Shown: piece after piece, positions 47,188 to 60,270 of the stretch | How positions within the stretch are numbered: position 1 is the stretch's first letter | Layout: each line of letters starts with the position of its first letter | Assembly (NCBI GenBank): GCA_947561395.2 | Contig: OX387189.1 | Coordinates: 25,668,329 to 25,732,328, forward strand | DNA from: Buxus sempervirens | Lineage: Eukaryota > Streptophyta > Magnoliopsida > Buxales > Buxaceae | Reading direction: 5' to 3' | DNA: 64,000 nucleotides | Made by a program: the position numbers and the translations under genes | The notes under the pieces: model-generated | Told to the model about the DNA's origin: nothing | Database searches by the model: none | The model's input: the letters and a program-made list of their open reading frames with translations, nothing else

Positions 47188-47511
47188 CTAGTTGGAGGGC
47201 ATTGCCAATCCGGCAACCATCCGGCAAAACTTGAACTTTCCTCTTGGCAACACCTTTGTCAACATATCTGAACCATTATCATTGGTGTGAATGTTCTCAA
47301 GTTCCAACAACTTAGCATCCAACACATCACGAATCCAATGATAGCGAACATCACTATGTTTCGACCTCGAGTGAAAAGAAGAATTTTTTGCAAGATGAAT
47401 GGCGCTTTGATTATCACAAAATAAAACATACCTTGCTTGTTTCAACCCAAGCTCCATTGTGAAATTTTGCAACCACAAAAAATCTTTTGTTGCTTCTACG
47501 GTGTGAGACAT
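47188..47511 (-). pseudogene. Copia RNase H C-terminal part, split by insertion
   Basis: From 47501 down the minus strand the RNase H continues: DFLWLQNFTMEL, then FCDNQSAIHLAKN with its catalytic Asp, then KHSDVRYHWIRD and a terminal NDNGSDMLTKVLPRGKF, all typical of copia RNase H. The first residues of the open frame come from the inserted LTR. The other half is at 49795-50901. Confidence 0.9.
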
Positions 47512-49794
47512 GGGAAAAAATCACCCGGAGATGATCATCCCTCCGTCAACACACGGGCTCGACATAAAGAAGTGGGAGTCGCCACCATTCAAGATTTAAA
47601 GGTGTGAATGGACACCAAAGGATTAAAATAAACAAAAATAGATAAGAGACAAATTCTAGGGTAAAAATAACCCTACTTGAAAATCAAATCCAGAGATGGG
47701 TAAGGGGATTAGATTATGAACGGGGGAAGGTGTTAGGCGCCCCCATTCACCCACACAAGGTGGTTGCCAAGTGTTATTCATGGTAAGAAATAAGAAAGCT
47801 TGCTAAAAATCATTAAAACTTGGAAAAAGGACACATGTATGATATCTTCACATGAAAATCCAAATGAATTCCAGATCCTCTTTTTATGTCAATATCATTT
47901 CTGGAATATCACAAAAAGATGGAAATCAAAGCAAAAGTTGCACAAAACCAAGTTGAGGCAAATCCGGGAAATTTGGTAAAAAGCAATGCCATTTGTCTTG
48001 AAATCAATCAAATCCAATTTTAAATTAAATCAAACCAAATCCATTTGAAAGATTAGGGTAAACAATAGTCTCATGCAAAATTTCAATTAAATCCGGGTGA
48101 AATTCTAAGAGTTATGGCTCTTTTAAAGTTTCTGCCGGAGAAAATTAAAAGTAACAAGTAGGCAAGTTTGGAAAATCACCTAGAACAATCTACTCCATAG
48201 AAATCCATGAAATTTGGTATCAATGAAGTCTGTATGGCCATCTTTCAAGAGAAACTAGACTCATACAAAAACTCAGTCGGATGCGCCTTGGGTGACTTCC
48301 CGAACAGGCCCCGAGGATCACAAATTGACCCAGAAAAGTGCTGTTGAGCAGTTCTGAGTAAATCTGATCTCCACGACACAATTTAGATCAAAAAATTATG
48401 AAACTAATTGGAGTTAAAAATAGACTCATAAAGGAGTTCCTAGAAACAAAAATCACTTGAATCGGATTTAAAACAAGCAGATGGCGCCCATTCGAAGTGA
48501 TAGGTTCAACAGTTTGACCTGAAATGACCTCTCAAATTCGGCAGAATGGTGTCAAAAATCTGCTTCGTAGAAATTAATGAAATTTGGTAGGCATAAACTA
48601 GACAGCCTCACCTTTCCCATGGTTCTAGAATCACTCCAAACTTCATCCGGATGATGAAGTTATGAGTGTCCGAAGTCAGGGTACAGTTGCTGTCAAGTTA
48701 AGCCTTTCTTGAGTAAAACCAATGCAAAACTGTGACAAAGTGTGTGCAATTCGTGCAAGATGAACACAAATACTTTAAAAATCATCCAAAGACATTCCAG
48801 AATTGATTGAGGCCATTTATTTGAGATTTATCACAACGAATGTAATAAATCCCCAAATGTGAGCCTATCCCGCCAAAATAGTGCTATATATGTGCAAGTG
48901 TTAAAAACCATACAAGAACAATATAACAACATAGCATGCATACATATTCATCAAAATAAGGTTCTAAAACAACCTAGGGTTCTGTTCCATTATCGTTTCC
49001 CTTTGTTCTCTCTCCCCGTTAAACACGGTTCTTCAAGATAATCATGGGGTACTTTGAATATAGAACGGTTTACATAGATTCAGAAGGCTTATGTAAGATA
49101 GGGTTCTAGTACTAGGGTCAATCCCCAGTCTCGTTTCTCCTAGATCCGGCCTTCACGTTTTACGGCTAGGGGGAGTCTTGAGATACTTTGAGCGGGAGAA
49201 GGGTTTTCACACACATAGAAGGCCTTATTCTACAGAAAGGTAGAAGAAGAGATCTAGGTCTAGAAATGTAAAATACAGAAAATAAAGAAGAGGTTGAGGC
49301 TTACCTGGGGTTCTGGAAGCAATCCGGCAACGGTTCCCTTCTTCACTCGGAGCTCTGGGATCTCCAACTTATTGGCCATTTGCTTAAGGAGGAGCCTCCT
49401 ATTTATAGGCGAAGGCTAGGGTTGTTGGTAGACACAACTTAGTGTCTAGAACCCACCAACCTTAACCCTAAGGCTGTTTCTGAGATTTCCCCTCATTTAA
49501 TGAGGGATATGATGGTAAAAAGTGATTCCTCTCGGAAAACCCTAATTTTTGAGCAAAACTCATGTATCCGGTATATCAGGCCGGATACACAATGGCTTTA
49601 ATGTATCCAGCATATGATGCCGGATACACTAAAGCTTCCTTGTATCCGGCATTTTCCACCGGATACAAAGAGGAGTACTTGTATCCGGCCTGAGTTGCCG
49701 GATACAAGTAAAAACTTATTTTCTTCAAATTTTGTGCTGGCTTTCAAGGAGATAATGTTTTTTGATGATTATTGTGCAATTTGGGGTGTCTACA
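47502..49794 (-). mobile_element. Solo Tat-family LTR (copy B), TSD TACGG
   Basis: 2293 bp. Minus strand starts TGTAGACACCCC and ends TGTCTCACA. Perfect 5-bp duplication TACGG at 47497-47501 and 49795-49799. Same orientation as LTR A and similar to it throughout. Palindrome array at 49563-49707, TATA box CTATAAATAG at 49408-49399, splice donor at 49304, and an ATG near 49379 with an open frame into the donor. It is inserted within copia RNase H, so its arrival post-dates the copia insertion. Confidence 0.92.
49563..49707 (-). promoter_or_regulatory. Four-palindrome array in LTR B
   Basis: Palindromes at 49563-49589, 49602-49628, 49640-49668 and 49679-49707 have centres at 49576, 49615, 49654 and 49693: exactly 39 bp apart, as in LTRs A and C. 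The nearest unit is 155 bp above the TATA box (49408-49399). Confidence 0.85.
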
Positions 49795-50913
49795 TACGGC
49801 AGCTATAAACTCAGCCTCTGTAGTAGAAAGTGCAACACACTTTTGCAATTTAGATTGCCAAGCCACGGCTCCCTCGGCAAAAGTAACCATATGCCCTGAA
49901 GTAGATTTTCGACCATCCAAACTCCCAGCCGAATCTGAATCCATATATCCAACCAACATAGGCTTTTCAAATCCCAAAGTCAGTCTAGGATTCGATGTTC
50001 CCTGGAGATATCTCATCACCCACTTCATGGCCTCCCAATGATGTTTTCCTAGATTTGAAAGATAACGACTCACCATACCAACTGCATGTGCAATGTCAGG
50101 CCTAGTACAAACCGTGGCATACATCAAGCTACCAACTGCGGATGAGTATAGAACATTCTTTATACTCAACTTTTCGTCATCTGTAGATGGGCATTGCTCA
50201 TAATTAAGCTTAAAGTGGGAAGCAAGAGGAACGCTTACCACTTTAGCTTTATCCATACAAAATCGACGAAGAACTTTTTTAATGTACTTTTCTTGTGATA
50301 AATGCAATTTCTTAATACTTCGATTACGAATGATTTGAATGCCAAGGATTTGTCGTGCCGGTCCCAAATCCTTCATAGCAAAAGACTTGCTCAAAGTCTC
50401 TTTCAACTCTTTAATTCTTGAAATGTTCTTCCCAACAATTAGCATGTCATCAACATAAAGTAAAAGAATAATAAAATCATCATTGGAGAATTCTTGCACA
50501 AAAACACAATGATCAGCCTTGGTCACCTTGTACCCATGTTTAATCATCACCGAATTGAACTTCCGATACCATTGTCGTGGCGCTTGTTTCAAACCGTAAA
50601 GACTCTTTACCAATTTGCAAACATAGCCTTCTTTTCCCTTTTCTTGAAAACTCTCCGGTTGTTCCATGTAAATATCTTCTTGTAGATCCCCATGAAGGAA
50701 AGCCGTTTTCACATCCATTTGTTCAACCTCTAGATCAAGACTAGCGGCTAATCCGAGCACAACTCGTATGGATTGCATCTTCACAATGGAAGCAAAAATT
50801 TCTCCAAAGTCAATTCCTTTTCTTTGAGTAAAGCCTTTTACTACCAGCCGAGCCTTAAATCGAGGTTGTGAAGTATGTTCATCTTGTTTCATACGGTACA
50901 CCCATCGATTTTT
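49795..50913 (-). pseudogene. Copia reverse transcriptase and RNase H N-terminal part
   Basis: Minus-strand frame with QMDVKTAFLHGDL, KSLYGLKQAPRQWY and catalytic YVDDMLI, then RNase H start GYMDSDSAG and LSTTEAEFIAA, where the Tat solo LTR interrupts. Upstream, a TAG at 50916-50914 separates it from the preceding frame. RT catalytic residues look intact. Confidence 0.9.
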
Positions 50914-51966
50914 CTACACTTTCTTACCCTTAGGCAACTTCACTAGCTCGTAGGTATTGTTCTTACGAAGGGATTGCATTTCATCCTCCATGGCATCCAT
51001 CCATTCTTTTTTGTTTCCATCTTCCATTTCTTCTTTAAAACTTTCGAGTTCTCCCTCGTCGGTGAGAAACACATACTCATTCGGTGGATATCGAACCGAA
51101 GGATGTCTATCACGAGTACACCGTCTTGGCTCATTGGAAACAATGGGTTCTTCAACATTTCCATTCTCATGCTCAATATTATTTTCAACACTAGAGTCAA
51201 CATCAATGAAATCATTAGAACTCAAAGGATTATGAACATGTAAATCCATACCTTGATTTTCAATTGGAACATCATTGGCAACCATTGGTGTAGGAACAAT
51301 TGAAACAGGATCCACATCAACCATCTCTTCATTTCCAGAAGTGGGAACACCATTCTCCGCCTTGTCAATATCCTCAATGGTATGATCCTCCATGAATATG
51401 GCATCTCGACTACGGATAAGCTTCCTATTAACGGGATCAAAAAATCGGTATCCAAACTCATCAAGCCCATATCCAACAAATACACACTTCTTGGTCTTGT
51501 CATCCAATTTTGACCTCTCGTCTTTAGGAATATGCACATAAGCCATACATCCAAATACCCAAAGATGGTCATAAGAGATATCATTACCACTCCAAACATG
51601 GTTTGGCACATCAAAATTCAAAGGCATACATGGTGTAAGATTTAGCACATGTACAACTATACTCAATGCTTCACTCCAAAAGTATCTTGGTAACTTTGCT
51701 TGTGAAAGTAAGCACCTCACCCTTTCCACCAAAGTCCTATTCATTCTTTTAGCCAACCCATTCAATTGCGGTGTTTCTGGAGGCGATTTTTGGTGACGAA
51801 TACCTTGCTCTCGGCAATACTCATCGAAAGGCTCAATGTATTCTCCCCCGTTATCTGTTCAGATACACTTTAACTTTTTCCCGGTTTCCCTCTAAACAGA
51901 TGCTTGAAACAACTTGAAGGTATCCAACACTTGATCTTTCATCTTCAAGGTATAAGCCCAAATCTT
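50914..51966 (-). pseudogene. Copia integrase C-terminal half and linker
   Basis: Continues the integrase core after the stop at 51969-51967. Further stops lie at 51894-51892 and 51861-51859 (next to TDNGGEY, the second catalytic Asp). The third catalytic position, in NGLAKRMNRT, is Lys (51750-51748) instead of the family's Glu. The copia GKGK-type C-terminal region (VFVGYGLDEFGYRFFDP) and an acidic linker precede RT. Two of the stops are TGA where the family has Arg, as expected from CGA decay. Confidence 0.85.
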
Positions 51967-53508
51967 TCAAGAATGATCATCAATAAAAGTCACAAAATAA
52001 TATGCACCACCAAGTGACCTTGTCTTCATCGGCCCACATACATCAGAATGTATTAAGTCTAACATTTGTGGCTTCCTTGTTGGTGCAGATGATCTAAATG
52101 ATACTCGCCTTTGTTTTCCAACCAAACAATGTGGACACTTCTTCAATTGTGCATTTGAAATCCCAGACAGAACATTCTTCTTAGCTAAGATAGCCAAACC
52201 CTTCTCACTCATGTGACCCAAACGCTTGTGCCACAACTCGGACGAACTATCATTTTCACAAGTATTGATGTAACACTTAGAAATGCCGGTTCGAACAATA
52301 TACAAGTTTGAATGTCTTTTTCCCTTTGCAATGACCATTGTTCCCTTTTTGAGCTTCCACTCATCACATAAGAAAGAATTGCAATAGCCTTCATCATCTA
52401 ACTTCTCAATCGATAAAAGATTAAAGCGAAGATCTAGAATGTGTTTAACATCTTTAAGAACTAGTGTAGTGCCGTTACTAGTCTCAACACAAACATTTCC
52501 CATTCCGACAACTCTTACTTGATCACTATTGCCCATACGAACAATACCAAAATCAGCGGCCTCATAAGTAGAAAAAAGATCTCGTCGTGATGTAGCATGT
52601 GTAGAAGCACCACTATCCACAACCCAATCCATCTCATCACAAGATAAATTAACATTTTCAACAACACTATCACAAACAACAAGGAAATCATCAACAATAG
52701 TAACATTGTCATTATTGTTACCTTCTTTCTTGTCATTGTTGTTGTTGTTCTTGTACTTCTTCTTATTCTCCTTTTTCAGCTTTTGACAATACTTCTTGAT
52801 ATGGCCCTTTAACCCACAATGGTGACACTCGATATTTGCCCACTTATTTGAAGCCCCACGTGACGTACCACGATTACCTAGACTGCGGCTTTGACTTCTT
52901 CCTCTTGATTCAGTAACCAATACCTCGGAATGTGAAGAACCTTGTGACTTTCGCCTCATCTCTTCATTCAATACACTACTTTTGACCAAATCCATCGAGA
53001 TAACACCATTTGGAGCAGAGTTAGATAATGATGTTCTAAACGTCTCCCATGTGTTTGGCAAAGTATCAAGAAGCCACAACCCCTGTATCTCGTCATCAAA
53101 GCTAAGGTTCATTATGGCCAACTGATTAATGATTCCTTGAAAAGTATTCAAGTGGTCGGTCATCGGCACACCACCTTGATATCTCAAAGACATCATTTGC
53201 TTGATTAGAAACAACTTATTGTTTCCCGTTTTCCTTGCATACAATTCTTCAAGTTTGGACCAAAGGGTTCGAGCATGAATCTCCGAGCTCACATTATTCA
53301 AAACATTGTCATCCATCCATTGATGAATGTAACCACATACTTGCCTATGCAAAAAAGTCCATTCTTCATCACTTTTGCCCTCGGGTTTTTCGGCAGAGAA
53401 CACCGGCAAATGAAAACCTTTGACATAAAGAAAGTCCTCCATCTTATCCCTCCAAACTTGATAATTCGAACCATTCAAGTTCACCATTCTAGCTGTGTTA
53501 GTCTCCAT
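51967..53508 (-). pseudogene. Copia gag, protease and integrase N-terminal part
   Basis: ATG at 53508 (METNTARM), 45 nt below the LTR end, chosen over the upstream LTR-derived extension. Gag (UBN2-type: NYQVWRDKMEDFL, then WETFRTSL) is followed by zinc knuckle CHHCGLKGHIKKYC, an Asn/Lys run, protease motif DWVVDSGASTHAT, and integrase HHCC finger LWHKRLGHMSEKGL and CPHCLVGKQ. The core begins HSDVCGPM. The frame is terminated by TGA after FIDDHS. Confidence 0.9.
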
Positions 53509-53538
53509 GTTTGCACCCAAATAAAAAAAAAACCAATT

Positions 53539-53550
53539 GCTTTGATACCA
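53539..53550 (-). promoter_or_regulatory. Copia primer binding site
   Basis: Minus-strand TGGTATCAAAGC, 2 nt from the LTR, complementary to the initiator tRNA-Met 3' end as in most copia elements, with one change from the common TGGTATCAGAGC. Confidence 0.85.
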
Positions 53551-53552
53551 CT

Positions 53553-54248
53553 TTTTAGGAGAGCAGCCAGCAGCGGAAATCAAACAAGAAGCTCTCCCCA
53601 AAACAGTCCAATGCAAATCATAAAGCAACTGAACAATAAGAAGAAACCCTACAACACAACAATTTTAACGTGGGGAAGACCTCTTCAAAGTGAAGAGTAA
53701 AAACCCCACGAGGCAACACGCCCAAATCAATTCCACTATTCAAAATAATGGGTACAATCAAATAGTTCTCTCTAGATACATCTAGAGGTATGCATCATCA
53801 ACATTTTAACAAACATCTTCAAGAGCAAGGTCTTGGCAACAAAAAAGAGAGAAACAAGTGAAGAAAAACTCACTCAACAAAACCTGCAGATTCAGATTTG
53901 ATCAAATCGAACCAAGCTAGAAACATTTATTTCCGATCTCCACCATTCAGATTATAGAACAATGAGTTTTGAAACACATATCCAAAAACTAGCTCGATCC
54001 AACCATTCAAACTCTGTATATCTCAATTTGATGAAGACTGATCTGTGACAGAAAAAACCTGCCGAATTTCCTTTCTTTTTCTCTTTTTTTTGGCTTCTTG
54101 TCTTCTATCCTTAACTCTACGTAACAGCAGCATAACCCCTGTTATTGATCAACCTGGTAACAATTAGGGCAGCAATAGTATTGGGCTCTAACTTGGGCCA
54201 AACCAGCCCACAAAGGTTGGGCCACTCCAATAGGAGGGATACCCAACA
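53553..54248 (-). repeat. Copia 5' LTR
   Basis: Minus strand begins TGTTGGGTATCCC. It ends CTCTCCTAAAA; the last bases differ from the CTAACA of the 3' LTR. Confidence 0.9.
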
Positions 54249-56329
54249 TGTCTATGTAAATAACATGCAGCATTGTGGACCTTGGATTCTGGAATTCAGA
54301 AACCAAAAACCCCCCAACCACCCTTATAAGTATGTTTTGAGTGTATTTTTATGTTTGATGTTATAATATTATGGCCATGCTTATGTTGTCCTTTTTGAAC
54401 TTTTTCTCTAAGCCATGCTCACAAAATATATTATTGTATTTCTCAGTATAATGTTTTCTTATTCTTTATTTTTTTTCTGATTTATAATCATTGCATCATG
54501 TGACTCTCTGATGATAAAAAACTTTAGAACCGAAGATAATTTCATTTTGATTCAATCCATTATACTTTGTACCTTCTTCTAATGTGGTTTGAAAGTCTAT
54601 AAATCAACTATTGCAAGCCTTTAAATGAGGTTTAATTACAAGTCATGAGATGGTGATTGCAAGTCTTTTAACAAGGTTGGCAAGTCTTTGAATGAGGTTT
54701 ACAAATCTATAAATTAACTATTGCAAGTCTTTGAATGAATTTACAAGTTGTTAATGAATTGATTCTTATAAGTCCTTGAACAAGCTAGGTTTACAAACAT
54801 TAGCTATGGGCTTTACAAGTTAATAAATTATTTGTTACAAGCAGTTTGGAACAAATAATTAAGCTATTGTTACAAATATTTTGATAAGGTTTACAAGTCA
54901 GTAGATGGATGTTACAAGCCGTTTAACGAGATTTTCAAGTCATTGGATGATGATTTTTTCACCAATGATTTTAGTCTTTTAGAGGCTATCTAAAAACCCT
55001 GGTAAATTTTGTTTTCAAAATATAAAACAAGGGATATCATCAGTTTGGTAAACCACTGCCAGTAAAGTTTTTACCGGGGTTTAAAACTACCAATAATTAT
55101 TCTAAAGAAAAGGCATTTTTTGAAGAATTTGTAAATTACACTTATTTTCTTTCAAAATATAAAACAAGGGATATCATCAGCAAACTAGGGTTTAATTGCG
55201 CTTAGGCTGATTGGATTTTCTCCTTGGATATTTATTAAGGTCCTAGCAGCCCATTTGTCGAGTGGGCTCAAGCTACCTAAAGGACATGAATAGTGCCTCA
55301 AAATTAATGGCGAAGCTTCCGAAGGTAAATGAGTTCCATGGTCTCAATTTTGCTTGTTTCATCACATATGTTGAAACAACCTTTGCACCTAAAGCTTTTA
55401 GGTCTTAAGCTTTGAGGTTCAATGGTTGTTTAATATGGTATGGTCTTGTGTTCAACTCCCAATGATGAGTTGCGTTGACATTTATTTATTTCTAGGATAG
55501 AATATTTACACCATGTGTTTGTCCTTCCTAGGTATATTATTGAAACTCTTATTAGACTCTCTTATATACATATATAGTTACACTTTCACCTATCAACTTA
55601 AGCTTTTAAGTGCAATAGTTGTTTAATATGGTATCAGCATTTTTCCTCCTCATGTATGTTCCAGTGCAAAGTCTCATGTCATGTATGTTCCAATGCAAAG
55701 TCTCATGTGCAGGTTACACATTCTTAGGGGTGTCAACCTGCCTAGTGTGAGATGATCAACCCGCTCTTGGACTAGCTTAGCCATGAATTTTTTGGACATA
55801 TGGTTGGACCGGGCTTCATTATGAAAAGCCCAATTATTTTTTGACAGGCTTGGTCATATATAAATAATTTCAGGCCAGCCCATGTTCTATACTATAATGA
55901 TGACGGCCTACATGTTATTACTTGCTTAGTTTCAGGATTTTTGGTAATCTTAGACAAACGACTTCATGATTTCGCATGACTCTTCCACTGTTAGATTTTG
56001 GAGGGTACCCAATGACTTTTTGGTGTTAATGTTTACACGAAAGAATAATGGGGGTTGATGTGTACATTTTAAAGGTTTGTAATAATTATGGGTTCCGAAA
56101 CTTTTTTGTCGTGCTGTTTTGAGGGGTTATAATAAATTCTTGAATTTGGAGCCCAAAGTGAATGTGGAGTACTAAAGTGACAAATTTGATGTGTAAATGA
56201 TTATAGCTGGATGGGCTTGGTCGGGCTTGGACTCTAGGTGTTTCTCATTGGGTGGGCTTGGTCATAAAGTTACAGGCCAGATCTTTTAGTTGTTGGGCTT
56301 GAACAAAGACCATATAGCTTACATATTAG
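54249..56329. other. Intergenic DNA with degenerate ACAAGTC repeats
   Basis: 54590-54960 has about a dozen degenerate ~30-bp units built on TACAAGTC(T)TTGAATGAGG. A 31-bp segment (TTTCAAAATATAAAACAAGG onward) occurs at 55012 and 55154. 55700-56300 has GGGCTTGG-rich decayed LTR-like text. No gene. Confidence 0.5.
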
Positions 56330-59300
56330 CTATGTGTGCGCATGGTCGCACGCGAGGCGCACGTGGCTCGTGCGTGCCTCGGGAGATTTCGGAAGTCGCC
56401 ACTGCCTGATGGGGTGCAGGCAGACACCTGGGTTCCAAGATTTGCCTATTGGTCTACGGTTCGAGATTCCGACTAAGTTCTCGGTTACGGTCCGGGAAAG
56501 TCCGAAAACACCCCAGTCCACCCCGTTGGTCTGACGGGTCCCTTGGATTTTCCTGGTTCGAGTCAACTCAGTCGGACTCTAATCCTAACCCAGCATGTAT
56601 CAGGTTAAGTCTGGTAGGGACCTCTGCCGGTGTAAGTCCCTTTTATTCATTTTTATCTTTTTAGCCATTTAAATTAAGTGGGTAGGATGTGGGCCTCGTT
56701 GGAAGGCCCGTTGGTTGCCAAGTTGGGCTTTAAGTCAAGCCCATGGCCCATTAGGGTTATTGGGTAACCCTTATTGGATTAGGTTATTGGATTTTGGATT
56801 TACATTTATTTACAAGAATTAATGGATTCAAGCTTTTAAAGGCCCAATGGGCTTGGAGTTGGCCCACAGGCAATTAACCAAACAGCCTTAAACCCGTTTA
56901 TAGAAATGGGATTTGTTTTGAGCCGGATTGAATGCGGGCCCCATTGGAAGGCCCACAATGCATCAAATCGGGCTTGGAAAGCCCAAGGCATATTTTAGGG
57001 TTTCCGGTTGACCCGAGAACCCTGCTAGTTCATCCGATTCATTAAATCAAACCAATATGTTGATTTTTGAGAAAATTGATTTTTGAAAATTGATTTTTGA
57101 AAATTTTTACATGTAGCCGAAATTATATGTTGGCTAAACTGAAATATAGTATGATTGAAAATTAATTTCGGTCATACTATAATTCAAGTTTAGCCGAAAT
57201 AAAATTTTGGTTACTAATGAAAACACTGTTTGCCGACCTGAGTTTTCGGTAAAGCATAAAAAAAACAACATTTACAAGTTTTCACAGCAAACAAATTCCA
57301 TGGGCTTTCAAGCTTATCCAGGGTTTGTATGGGCCCCTGTGTGAGCCCACAGTGGTTCAAACAAAGGCAAAATGGGCTTATTTTGTGGGTTTGCAATCAA
57401 GAAAATGGGAGAGAGCTAGGGATTGCCTCCTCCTTCTGAACCAAAATCAGCAAAGGGACAGGGACTAAGTGTCCTTGTTTTAGGTTTCCTTAGCTGCAAA
57501 GTTCATTAACTAACACATATACAAATAGGAATTGATCAAAAGAAACTAATAAATAAATTTCACCTCAAAGTGTATGCATGTTCCCTACATTTAAGTGCTG
57601 AAAAATATTTTTATGAACACAAAAATTTTGATATATAAGATGAGTAAAACATGACCTAACTGTACTTCTAATGATCAAGCATGTGAGCATATATATGAAA
57701 TTCATAAGGAAAGGTGATGTAGCTGATCTCATATGGACAAAATAGTAACTAATATGAGATAAAGTCATGGTATGAATGTACAAAACAGCAACAAGAAAGT
57801 CATGATTTCGTTCATATACAAAATAGTAAGAAAAACATGATTTTCTTCATAAGCATGCTTCAAGTGACTAGTGAAGATATTACATACATACTCAAAGGAA
57901 AAACAATAGCTAAGCCATGTATTAAATAAACAAAATTAGTCCTAACTTATAACATCCATGATTCACAAAACAAGATAAGGAAGTATAAACCATTCATAAA
58001 AAAACAACTAGAGAAAGGATAAGGGGGGTTGTTCAAAGGGTACAAGAGATAAAAATAAAGGGGAACACCCTCCCCTATCAAATGAAAGAAGAATAACAAT
58101 AATATTAGAAATAAACAGTAGCTTTAGGATGCTCAAAGTCAACCAATAAACCTCTCATCATCTCTTTGGGTTCATCCGTACCCTTCCATTTACCTTTAAA
58201 ACATGATAACCCTAATATAGCCATGAAAGAAGGATGAGAAGAAGAGAATAATACTAAGAGCAAACTAAACAGAAATAATACATCATGTATATCATATTAA
58301 ATATCCCTAAATCCACTCATATTTACATATGTGAAATAAAAAGGCAAGAGCCTCACCTTGGGCCTGAACACTTGTTTGAACTATTCTAAACTTTCCTTTA
58401 GGCCAAGACAGCAACTAGACAAGGCCTTCCTCCCTTCTAGAGCTCCTCCAAGACTTCTTTTGGTGTTGAAAATGGAGAAAACAAGGTAAAGGAGAAATTG
58501 AATAAGGTTTGATGGGGTTTGGAGGCCTTAAAGTAAAGTTGGAATAGGGAGAGGTAGTGGTCGAATGGAGTGGGAAATGGAGGAATTAAAAGGGTGTAGT
58601 CCGCTGGAGAAGATGGAGAGAGTGAGAGAATGGAGAGGTGAGAAAGATGGAGGAGAAATGAGCCGACCCCCTATTTATTGTAAAAGAATTGAACCAAAAT
58701 GTAAATATATGTTATATCATGTTTTTTTTAAAGAAAGCAATGATGACCTTTTTTTCTTATCCTCCAAGTAAGTGTTGGACGATTCGTCCATTCTTATCTC
58801 CTTTATTTCTTTTTTTTTTTTTGGTTTATTTTAATTATTATATTTTTTTTAGATTTTTTTATTATTTTATTCACTTGATTTTTTTTATTTAGATGCACAT
58901 GCGTCTTTAATTTTATTTTTAATTTTGTATTTAATTTAATTACTTAGATATTTATATTATATTATTATTTTATCATTATATTTTTATTCTTTTGTATTTT
59001 CTTTAATTCTTGCCACATGTGCATATTTATGGAAATTTTGACTGCTCACAACTCTTTCATTTGATATCCGACTTCAACAAACTTAGTGGCGTTAGAATCA
59101 GGTTGACATTCTTTATCCACTGAGCCAGAGTTTGGCAGCAAATTCGGGTTTTTTAGCAGAAGTGCAAAGTCGCGTCCCGGAACCAGTTTTGCTCATATCT
59201 CTCTATCCGGGACCCCGATTCCAGTAAACTCAGTTGCGTTGGAATCGTGTCGATGTATTCTTTTTGCTGATATCCAATTGAGCAGCTAATTCGAGATTTA

Positions 59301-59345
59301 GCAGAAAGCCAATTTCTGCAATTTTCAGATTTGACCAGCCCATAA
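56330..59345 (-). mobile_element. Decayed LTR (family E, related to LTR D), minus orientation
   Basis: The left end is an inverted match to the LTR D 3' region (CGCCACTGCCTGATGGGGTG, GTTCTCGGTTACGGT, CTGACGGGTCCC). The right end (59040-59340) resembles 60390-60620 inverted (GTAAACTCAGTTGCGTTGGA). An AATAAATAGGGGG TATA-like site lies at ~58668-58680 on the minus strand. No palindrome array was found upstream of it. Short frames inside are not convincing. Confidence 0.5.
57132..57195. repeat. Short hairpin in LTR E
   Basis: Arms 57132-57154 and 57172-57195 (GGCTAAACT…TATAGTATGA and its inverse) around a 17-nt loop; flanking AGCCGAAAT copies extend the symmetry. Confidence 0.6.
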
Positions 59346-60270
59346 TGTAAAACCCCGACCCGGATTATACTTTAATTATTAAGTTTAATTACTTAAAGTG
59401 TGATTATTAGGCTAATTAAGTACTTGTGTTATGAAGGTGAGGTGGATGTGGATCAAGCTTAAGGAATTAGGGGAAATCAAATTGATCTTTATTGAAGGTT
59501 ATTAAGGTAGGCTTAGATAATGTTATTTCTCAATTTCAATTGGCTAAGGTACCCTCCAATTAGTCTAAGCGTACCTAAAGTACCTTCAAAATATACACAA
59601 AGTACCTCCCAAGTGTACCCAAATTATCCCTTAAGAGTACCTAAAGTAACTCTTAAAAATGCCCAAGGTACCTTTCAAGTGTACCCTAAGTGTCTCCCAA
59701 GAATACCCAAATAACCTTTTAAGTATACCCAAGATACCTCATTTCTATACTTAAGGTACCCCCAAGTATTACCCAAAGTACCCCAAAGTATTACCCAAAG
59801 TACACCCAAGTATTACCCAAGGTACCCCACTGTTTCACCTAAGGTATCCTACTTTAATTGCCTAAGGTACCCCTGTGTTTGCCTAAGGTATCCTCTTGTG
59901 TTTACCTAAGGTACCCCTGTGTTCATCTAAGGTATCCCCTTGTGTTTGCCTATAGGTACCCCTGTGTTTACCTAAGGTATCCCCTTGCATTGCCTAAGGT
60001 ACCTCACATGTATACCTAAAGTACCCCCTTATATTACCTAAGGCACCTCACTCATATTGGCTAAGGTACCCCACTATTTTGCCTAAGGTACCCAATTCGA
60101 ATACCTAAAGTACCTCCTAATTATACCTAAGGTACCTCACTTATATTGCCTAAGGCATCCCTTTATTTTAACTAAAGTACCCCAAGCACCCTTAGAGTAT
60201 GCCTTTTGAAATGGCTAAGGAAAAACCCCTTAAAACATCTGGGTACCCCTGCAAATAACACTAAGGTACC
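59346..60270 (+). mobile_element. LTR family G, second copy, cut by LTR D
   Basis: Same start as 26436 (TGTAAAACCCCGACCCGG). The minisatellite then runs into LTR D at 60271, so the TATA part of this copy has been displaced out of the window. Confidence 0.65.
59545..60270. repeat. GGTACC minisatellite, copy 2
   Basis: Degenerate units CCTAAGGTACCCC / ACCCAAAGTACC as at 26890-27650, with a sub-family TTGCCTAAGGTATCCCC at 59840-60000 that is not prominent in copy 1. Confidence 0.85.

Larger units (their letters stand above)
46476..54248 (-). mobile_element. Ty1/copia retrotransposon, inactivated
   Basis: Minus-strand element: 5' LTR 54248-53553, primer binding site, gag-pol 53508-47188, polypurine-like GGTCGGGGAGTT before the 3' LTR 47173-46476. 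Flanks TGTAT (46471-46475) and TGTCT (54249-54253) match 4 of 5, consistent with a decayed target duplication. The LTRs (696 and 698 bp) differ at only scattered positions by eye, so insertion is fairly recent. It contains a nested Tat solo LTR. At least four in-frame stops and a lost integrase Glu show it is dead. Confidence 0.9.
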
